From an uncultured Rhodobacter sp. (lineage in GTDB: Bacteria; Pseudomonadota; Alphaproteobacteria; Rhodobacterales; Rhodobacteraceae): DNA of 19,751 bases. The notes beneath the pieces are model-generated. The model made no database searches, was not told the DNA's origin, and saw only the letters and a list, made by a program, of their open reading frames with translations. Below are positions 14,932 to 19,751 of the stretch, piece after piece. The DNA is taken from contig CALGTJ010000694.1 of assembly GCA_937901435.1 (NCBI GenBank), positions 1-19,751 of the forward strand, read 5' to 3'. The first letter of the stretch is position 1. Each line of letters opens with the position of its first letter. The translations under genes were made by a program, and so were the position numbers.

Positions 14932-16157
14932 CACGGGTGCTTGCCCTGATCGTTGCGAGTTTCGGGATGGGGTATTTCCTGTCCTATTTCCTGCGCAACG
15001 TGAATGCGGTGATCGCGCCGGATATCGTTGCGGATTTCACGCTGAGCGCGACGCAGATCGGGCTGATGACCAGCGTCTACTTCATGATGGCCGCGCTGGT
15101 CTTGATCCCGGTCGCGATCCTGCTGGACCGCTACGGCCCGCGCCGCGTGTTGATCCTGCAACTGTGCGTGGCGGCGGCGGGCTGTGCGATCTTTGCCCGC
15201 GCTGGGTCGTTTGAGGCCCTGCTGATCGGGCGCGCCTTCATCGGGCTGGGCGTTGCTGGTTGCCTGACCACAGCCTTCAAGGCCATCACCGTCTGGTTCC
15301 CCAGAGAGCGGTGGGCAAGCGGCAATTCCCTTGTCCTCGGCGTCGGCAGTCTGGGCGTGATCGCAGGCACCCAGCCGCTGCAATGGCTGCTGACCTATGT
15401 CTCGTGGCGCGAGGTCTTTTTGCTCTGCACCCTGATTTCAATGATCGTTGTCTTTGTTCTTATCTTCCGCGTGCCAGAGCGTAACGCACCCAAAGCCGCC
15501 CCAAACAGCAACGGCATCTATGGCAAGGTTTTGACCATGAACGCCTTTTGGCGGTTGATGCCGGTGGCCTCGCTGACCATGGCCGTGTTCTTTGCCATTC
15601 AGGGCCTCTGGGCGAATGCCTGGCTTAGCGATGTGGCGGGGTTGACCCAATCCGAGGTGGGTCATCGCCTTTTGCTGATGGCTGTTGCGATGTCGATGGG
15701 GATGCTGATCAACGGCGTTCTGGCCGATACGCTGACCGGGCTGGGCATCCCTTTGGCCGCGGTGATGTCGCTGGGCATCCTTGGCTTTCTGATCGCGGTG
15801 CTTGCGATCACGACACGGTTTGCGCCGCTCGCGTGGTGGCCTTGGGCGGTCATGGGGTTCACCGGCAATATCGGCGCATTGGGCTATCCCCTGATCTCGC
15901 GCAGGTTCCCGGCCAGCGGCAGCGCGCGCGCGATGTCGGTGCTGGCCGCGTCGAATTTCACGCTGGCGTTTCTGGTGCAATTCTCGATGGGCTGGATCCT
16001 TGATCTTTGGGGGCGCAATGAAACCGGAGCCTATCCCGCAGAGGCCTATACGGTCGCTTTGGGGTCATTGCTGGGCCTGATGTCCCTGACCTTTGTCTGG
16101 TTTTTGACCTCGCGCGAGGTCTGGCAAAACCCAAAATTACAAGAAGTGACCCAATGA
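14928..16157 (+). CDS. Major facilitator superfamily transporter
   Basis: The 409-residue protein has the twelve hydrophobic segments and a central polar loop (about residues 183-200) expected of MFS carriers. Seen: the motif-A equivalent LLDRYGPRRVL (65-75) between helices 2 and 3, GRAFIGLGVAG in helix 4 (about 104-114), and Arg23 and Asn24 within helix 1. The family commonly moves organic acids or related anions by proton symport. It starts with GTG overlapping the CoA-transferase stop, and its TGA overlaps the next ATG by 4 bp, so it belongs to the operon. It gives the locus a second transporter; it may import the same compound at high concentration or export an intermediate. Direction and substrate cannot be seen. 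Confidence 0.9.
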   Translation: MTRVLALIVASFGMGYFLSYFLRNVNAVIAPDIVADFTLSATQIGLMTSVYFMMAALVLIPVAILLDRYGPRRVLILQLCVAAAGCAIFARAGSFEALLIGRAFIGLGVAGCLTTAFKAITVWFPRERWASGNSLVLGVGSLGVIAGTQPLQWLLTYVSWREVFLLCTLISMIVVFVLIFRVPERNAPKAAPNSNGIYGKVLTMNAFWRLMPVASLTMAVFFAIQGLWANAWLSDVAGLTQSEVGHRLLLMAVAMSMGMLINGVLADTLTGLGIPLAAVMSLGILGFLIAVLAITTRFAPLAWWPWAVMGFTGNIGALGYPLISRRFPASGSARAMSVLAASNFTLAFLVQFSMGWILDLWGRNETGAYPAEAYTVALGSLLGLMSLTFVWFLTSREVWQNPKLQEVTQ

Positions 16158-17266
16158 TCAAACTCACCGATATTGATGTTTTCGCAATCAGCATCCCGCT
16201 GAAGTCGCCGATAAAGATGGCTGGGATCGTCGTGACCTCTGCCGATAATCTGATCGTGCGGATCACGGACGAGGCAGGTCGCACCGGCTGGGGCGAGGCA
16301 GCGTCAGCCCCCACAATGACCGGAGAGTTCCCCGAAGGCATGGTTGCCGCTGGTCGGTTTCTGGCCGCAACGCTGATCGGGACAACCTTGAGAGACACGG
16401 CAGAGATCCAGCCCGCGCTGTACGCCACCCTATACGGCAATCAGGGGCCAAAGGCCGCGTTTGAATGCGCGATCCTCGATCTGATGGCGCAGGCGCAGAA
16501 CGTCCCGTTGTACACAATGTTCGGTGGCAAGCTGCGAGACAGCGCGCCGGTTCTGACCATGGTCGCGGGCGGCGATGCGCAGGCCGAGGTTGCCAATGCC
16601 ACCGCCGCTGCTGCCGCCGGTTTCACCGCCTTCAAGGTCAAGGTGGGCGTCGGTTACGCCAGCGTCGATCTGGCCCGCTGCCGCATGATCCGCGAGGCCC
16701 TCGGCCCGGATGTGCAAATCTCTGCGGATGCCAATCAGGGCTATGATCTGGCGCAGGCTTTGGACTTTGCCCATGGCGCAGAGGGCGCGGGTCTGGATTT
16801 CATGGAGCAGCTTGTCAACGGTCACGATCTGGCAGGCATGGCGCAATGTGCCGCCGCGACGTCTGTGGCGCTTGGCGCGGATGAGGGCCTTCACGAGATC
16901 AGCGATATTCAGGCGCACCACGACCGACTGGCCGCGACGGGTGGCAGCCTGAAGACGATCAAACTGGGTGGAGCCCTGCCCGTCATGGCTGCAGGGCGGC
17001 TGATGGCCTCGCTGGATATGGCGGTCAATCTGGCGGGTAAGGTTGCAGAGACCAGCATCGCAAGTGCCGCCATCGCCCATCTGGCGCTGGCCCTGCCGCG
17101 TCTTGATTGGGGCACCAGCGTGACCAACCAATACCTGAGCGACGATGTCACCGACACCCCTGTCCGGATCATCGACGGACAGGTATCCGCCCCCGAGGGG
17201 CCGGGGCTGGGGATCCGGCCCAACCTTGAAAAACTTGACCAATACAGGATGCGTTTCCATGACTGA
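16154..17266 (+). CDS. Enolase-superfamily enzyme, muconate lactonizing enzyme (MLE) subgroup
   Basis: The 370-residue enzyme abstracts a proton alpha to a carboxylate and stabilises the enolate with a metal. Seen: the N-terminal cap (1-125, with GRTGWGEAA at 42-50), the KxK base motif FKVKVG (Lys161 and Lys163), the metal ligands Asp192 (SADANQGY), Glu218 (FMEQL) and Asp243 (GADEGLH), and the opposing lysine in SLKTIKLGG (Lys267, with Lys270). All MLE-subgroup residues are present. Reactions in this subgroup include cycloisomerisation of cis,cis-muconates to lactones, dipeptide or amino-acid epimerisation, and dehydration. With a LigI-like lactonase in the divergent operon, lactone formation is attractive but unproven. 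ATGA overlap with the MFS gene; 8 bp overlap with the next gene. Confidence 0.88.
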   Translation: MIKLTDIDVFAISIPLKSPIKMAGIVVTSADNLIVRITDEAGRTGWGEAASAPTMTGEFPEGMVAAGRFLAATLIGTTLRDTAEIQPALYATLYGNQGPKAAFECAILDLMAQAQNVPLYTMFGGKLRDSAPVLTMVAGGDAQAEVANATAAAAAGFTAFKVKVGVGYASVDLARCRMIREALGPDVQISADANQGYDLAQALDFAHGAEGAGLDFMEQLVNGHDLAGMAQCAAATSVALGADEGLHEISDIQAHHDRLAATGGSLKTIKLGGALPVMAAGRLMASLDMAVNLAGKVAETSIASAAIAHLALALPRLDWGTSVTNQYLSDDVTDTPVRIIDGQVSAPEGPGLGIRPNLEKLDQYRMRFHD

Positions 17267-18374
17267 CACCCCTGATATGCGACCCTATGGGGCCTCTTTT
17301 GGCCGCGCGCATCTTGCCGATGGCTATGACCGTCCCGACACGCTGACCGTGGATTGCCACGGTCATATGTCCGTCCCGGCTGCGGATGCTTTGGTGCGCC
17401 CGCATTTACCCGCCGCCATGCTGGACGCTGTCAAATACGCCTCGCCCGCATCGCGTGCCGTCAACCAGCAGCAAAACATTGACCGCATGCCCCTGATGGA
17501 GGGCACAGAGCAACGCCTGCGCGACATGGACAGGATGGGGATCGACGTGCAGGTGATGTCGCCCATTCCGCCGCAGTTCAACTATCAGGCCGATCCGGGG
17601 CTGTGCGCCGAGGCCAGCCAGATCATCAACGACACGCTTGCGCAAAAGGCCGCAACCAGCGACCGACTGGTGGCGATTGGCACGGTGCCCTTGCAGGATT
17701 GCGCCCGCGCCGTGACGGAATTAAAGCGGTGTATGGGGGTGCTGGGGATGCCCGGCATAGAGATCGGCGCGAACGCGGGCGCGGACGAAATCTCTGCCCA
17801 GCGGCTAGACCCGTTCTGGGCGCGGGCAGAGGAATTGGGGGCCACGATCCTGCTGCATCCCACCTCTTTCGCCAGTGACCGCCTGTCGCCGCATTACATG
17901 ACCAATGTCATCGGCAACCCCTTGGAAACCACGGTCGCACTGGCCAATCTGATCTTTGACGGCATTCTGGAACGCTATCCAAACCTGAAAATCATCGCCT
18001 CTCACGGCGGGGCCTATACCGCCGCCTATACTGCGCGCATGGATCACGCATGGGGCGCGCGCGCGGACTGTCGCGGGCAAATCCCCAATCCGCCCAGCAG
18101 CTATGTGGAAAAACTGTACCTCGACACGATTGTGTTTGCGCCCGATCAGTTGGATCATCTGCATCGCAAATTCGGTGCGGACCACCTGTTGATCGGCACC
18201 GACTACGCCTTTGACATGGGCGAATATGACCCGATCGAGCATGTCCTGCAAACCCCCGGCATCAATGCAGAGGCCGCCGCAATGATCTGTGGCGGCAATG
18301 CGGTGCAACTGTTCAATCTTGATCCGGCCAAATGCGGGCGGGCCGATTTCGAACGCGGCGTCGCACAGATTTAA
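17259..18374 (+). CDS. Amidohydrolase-2 family metalloenzyme, ACMSD-like (probable decarboxylase)
   Basis: The 371-residue TIM-barrel protein resembles aminocarboxymuconate-semialdehyde decarboxylase and related non-oxidative decarboxylases or hydratases of aromatic pathways. Seen: VDCHGHM (31-37; His34 and His36), RDMDRMGIDVQVMSP (88-102), LLHPTS with His200, IIASHGG with His249 (250 and 251 are Gly) and LIGTDYAF with Asp315, giving the full HxH/H/H/D metal site. The ATG at 17259-17261 overlaps the preceding gene by 8 bp; the frame is open for 38 more codons upstream, but that part lies inside the MLE-like gene. It probably removes a carboxylate from, or hydrates, a ring-derived intermediate. 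It belongs to a different branch from the LigI-like protein at 4193-5071. Confidence 0.88.
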   Translation: MTDTPDMRPYGASFGRAHLADGYDRPDTLTVDCHGHMSVPAADALVRPHLPAAMLDAVKYASPASRAVNQQQNIDRMPLMEGTEQRLRDMDRMGIDVQVMSPIPPQFNYQADPGLCAEASQIINDTLAQKAATSDRLVAIGTVPLQDCARAVTELKRCMGVLGMPGIEIGANAGADEISAQRLDPFWARAEELGATILLHPTSFASDRLSPHYMTNVIGNPLETTVALANLIFDGILERYPNLKIIASHGGAYTAAYTARMDHAWGARADCRGQIPNPPSSYVEKLYLDTIVFAPDQLDHLHRKFGADHLLIGTDYAFDMGEYDPIEHVLQTPGINAEAAAMICGGNAVQLFNLDPAKCGRADFERGVAQI

Positions 18375-18399
18375 GGCACAGATATAGAAAGCGGACGAG

Positions 18400-19527
18400 A
18401 TGGAAACGATCCAAGGCTCTGGCTACCCTTTGGGGTTTGCCCTTGACGATAAAGACGCAGCGCCAATTTTCACCGGCGGGACAGGCGACACCACCGTCAT
18501 CACAGAGGCGCGCATGATGGCGGGCCACCAAAAAGAGGCTATCGTCTACGAGGGGATCGGCGGGCCACGCTGGCGTCTGACCTCGGATGAGGGCAAGCAT
18601 CTGAACGGCGCGGATGCCGCGCCCTTTCCACTTGGGTTCTTCAATGCCGGATTGCACACCGAATTGCACAGCCGCCTTGCCGCTTTGGCGGCCGCACAGG
18701 GCCTTGATCCGGGCACGCCCGATCTGTTGATCCGCAATTTTTACTGGATGACGGGGTCTTTTGCCAAAGGCACCGGCGAGGGGTTCAGCGATCCGTCAGA
18801 GGTCATATTGACCGGCGGGCCTGATCTGCTTGCCGAGGCAGTCAATGCCTCGCCCGCCTTTGACGCCCTGCGCCGCCCGTTAAGCAATACCTTTGCGCTA
18901 TATGTGAACGGACGCCGCGAGGACACGCCCGGCATGACGCCCAGCACCGCCCAAAACGCGCCCGATCCCTATATGACCTATCACACGCCCCCCGTGCCCC
19001 TCGGCACGGCCACGCCGGATCTGATCCGCAAAAGCGGCGTCGTCGAGGCGGGCGAAATCAAACCGGCCCCCGTTGGGACCGACACTCGCATCATTCGAAC
19101 CGTCACAGGCAAAAGCAAGCAGATCAACAACGCAACCATCGAAACCGATACATGGCTAGAAATGCCCGGTGTCACCCATTTCACCCTGCAAGGCGGCACG
19201 CATGCCCAGCCCCCCCGCGCGCCAAGCGGGCTGGCCCTGCTAAGTGCGGGGGTCGCGTTTTGCTATCTGACACAACTGTCACGCTATATCGAACACCTGA
19301 AACTGGACATCAACGGCGTGCGGCTGGTGCAATATTCGCCCTTCTCAAGCGATGGCACCGGGAATGCCAGAATGGGGCGCGCCGGACCTGTGGACACGCA
19401 TCTGTTTCTGAACGGGCGCGCAGATACCGAAACCCACGCCAGGCTTTTGCGCGTCGCCGCCTGTACCTGCTATTTGCACGCAACGCTCAGCGCGGAATTG
19501 CCGCCTCTGTTGCACAGAGAGACCTGA
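18400..19527 (+). CDS. Two-domain OsmC-like protein of unknown role
   Basis: The 375-residue product looks like two OsmC-type modules in tandem. The C-terminal half (about 225-365) has two helix cysteines where OsmC proteins keep their peroxidatic pair: Cys288 in AGVAFCYLTQL and Cys355/Cys357 in AACTCYLHA. It also contains VDTHLFLNG (331-339). The N-terminal half (about 45-170) has the OsmC-like SDEGKHLNGADAAPFPLGF (62-80) and ASPAFDALRRPL (150-161), but no Cys at the equivalent sites (AGLHTEL and ASPAF). The fold is assigned by pattern, not by search. OsmC proteins reduce organic hydroperoxides or act on thiol/CoA-linked substrates. It lies 25 bp after the decarboxylase-like gene with a weak ribosome-binding site and ends the plus operon. 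It may detoxify or transform a pathway intermediate (inference). Confidence 0.55.
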   Translation: METIQGSGYPLGFALDDKDAAPIFTGGTGDTTVITEARMMAGHQKEAIVYEGIGGPRWRLTSDEGKHLNGADAAPFPLGFFNAGLHTELHSRLAALAAAQGLDPGTPDLLIRNFYWMTGSFAKGTGEGFSDPSEVILTGGPDLLAEAVNASPAFDALRRPLSNTFALYVNGRREDTPGMTPSTAQNAPDPYMTYHTPPVPLGTATPDLIRKSGVVEAGEIKPAPVGTDTRIIRTVTGKSKQINNATIETDTWLEMPGVTHFTLQGGTHAQPPRAPSGLALLSAGVAFCYLTQLSRYIEHLKLDINGVRLVQYSPFSSDGTGNARMGRAGPVDTHLFLNGRADTETHARLLRVAACTCYLHATLSAELPPLLHRET

Positions 19528-19560
19528 GAAAAAGACCCCATGACCGGGACCAAAAACACA

Positions 19561-19594
19561 GGATCGCCCCTGGCCTGACCAACTATGGCGATCC
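19561..19594. repeat. 8 bp inverted repeat GGATCGCC / GGCGATCC
   Basis: Exact reverse-complement arms at 19561-19568 and 19587-19594 with an 18-nt loop, shortly after the last plus-strand stop. No T-run follows, so it is a weak terminator candidate at best; it could help protect the mRNA 3' end together with the downstream hairpin. Confidence 0.4.
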
Positions 19595-19629
19595 GGGTTT
19601 CCTGATCTGATATGTGCAACGGTGCACCA

Positions 19630-19682
19630 CCGGCTTTGGTTCGCCCTCAAATAGACCGTTTCGCCAAAGGCTGGCTCTTTTT
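19630..19682 (+). terminator. Possible intrinsic terminator of the plus-strand operon
   Basis: CCGGCTTTGG (19630-19639) can pair with CCAAAGGCTGG (19664-19674) through a stem with one bulged G and one G-T pair around a 24-nt loop, followed within 3 nt by a T-run (19678-19682). The position, about 100 nt after the last stop, is reasonable. The long loop makes it imperfect. The rest of 19528-19751 shows no ORF that I trust. Confidence 0.4.
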
Positions 19683-19751
19683 ACGGCATAAAATGACGCA
19701 TATTGTTCATTTTTTGGGGGTGGTCTTGAATTTGACCGTTGTCTGGGTCTA

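Noticed and set aside
17145..17258. Upstream extension of the ACMSD-like protein
   Set aside because: It lies wholly inside the MLE-like gene. The ATG at 17259 gives an 8 bp overlap like other junctions in the locus, and the HxH motif is positioned normally from there.
1..19751. Mobile elements, CRISPR arrays, toxin-antitoxin pairs or tRNA genes
   Set aside because: No transposase or integrase motifs, no regularly spaced direct repeats, no terminal inverted repeats flanking the locus and no tRNA-like cloverleaf were recognised on either strand.

Overview
The window looks like chromosome or large-plasmid DNA of an alphaproteobacterium, most likely a marine Rhodobacterales (Roseobacter-type) organism. 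The reasons are high GC, dense overlapping genes, frequent GTG starts, and the family mix: solute-uptake ABC transporter, molybdenum hydroxylase, CaiB-type CoA-transferase and a KdsB-like cytidylyltransferase. No rRNA, tRNA, CRISPR, IS element or phage gene was seen.

Left edge (1-1456, minus strand): a truncated phosphohexomutase (phosphomannomutase type) and a KdsB-type CMP-sugar synthetase. Both belong to surface-polysaccharide precursor synthesis and seem unrelated to what follows.

Main body (1632-19527): a 16-gene catabolic locus built as two divergent, tightly coupled operons around a 230 bp control region (12237-12466). The minus-strand operon reads substrate-binding protein, fused double ATPase, two permeases (a peptide/nickel-family ABC importer), GntR/UTRA regulator, SDR dehydrogenase, LigI-like lactonase (amidohydrolase), then the [2Fe-2S] and molybdopterin subunits of a two-subunit molybdenum hydroxylase. 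The plus-strand operon reads methylmalonyl-CoA epimerase-like VOC protein, MenB/BadI-clade crotonase, class III (CaiB/BaiF) CoA-transferase, MFS transporter, muconate-cycloisomerase-like enolase-superfamily enzyme, ACMSD-like amidohydrolase (probable decarboxylase), and a two-domain OsmC-like protein. Most junctions inside the operons are 4-8 bp overlaps or gaps under 35 bp. The exception is the binding-protein/ATPase junction, which has a 78 bp gap holding a perfect 10 bp hairpin.

Reading the parts together (inference): a cyclic or aromatic acid, or a heterocycle, is imported by the ABC and/or MFS transporter. It is hydroxylated by the Mo enzyme, remodelled by the dehydrogenase, cycloisomerase, lactonase and decarboxylase, loaded onto CoA by the CaiB enzyme and processed by the epimerase-like and crotonase enzymes. 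The GntR regulator probably controls both operons: the shared control region carries three GTCYGGAY copies, two of them close to the GT-N-TA-N-AC operator type of HutC-class GntR proteins. The substrate cannot be named from sequence, and the combination does not match a textbook pathway I know.

Right edge (19528-19751): non-coding, with a plausible but imperfect intrinsic terminator.
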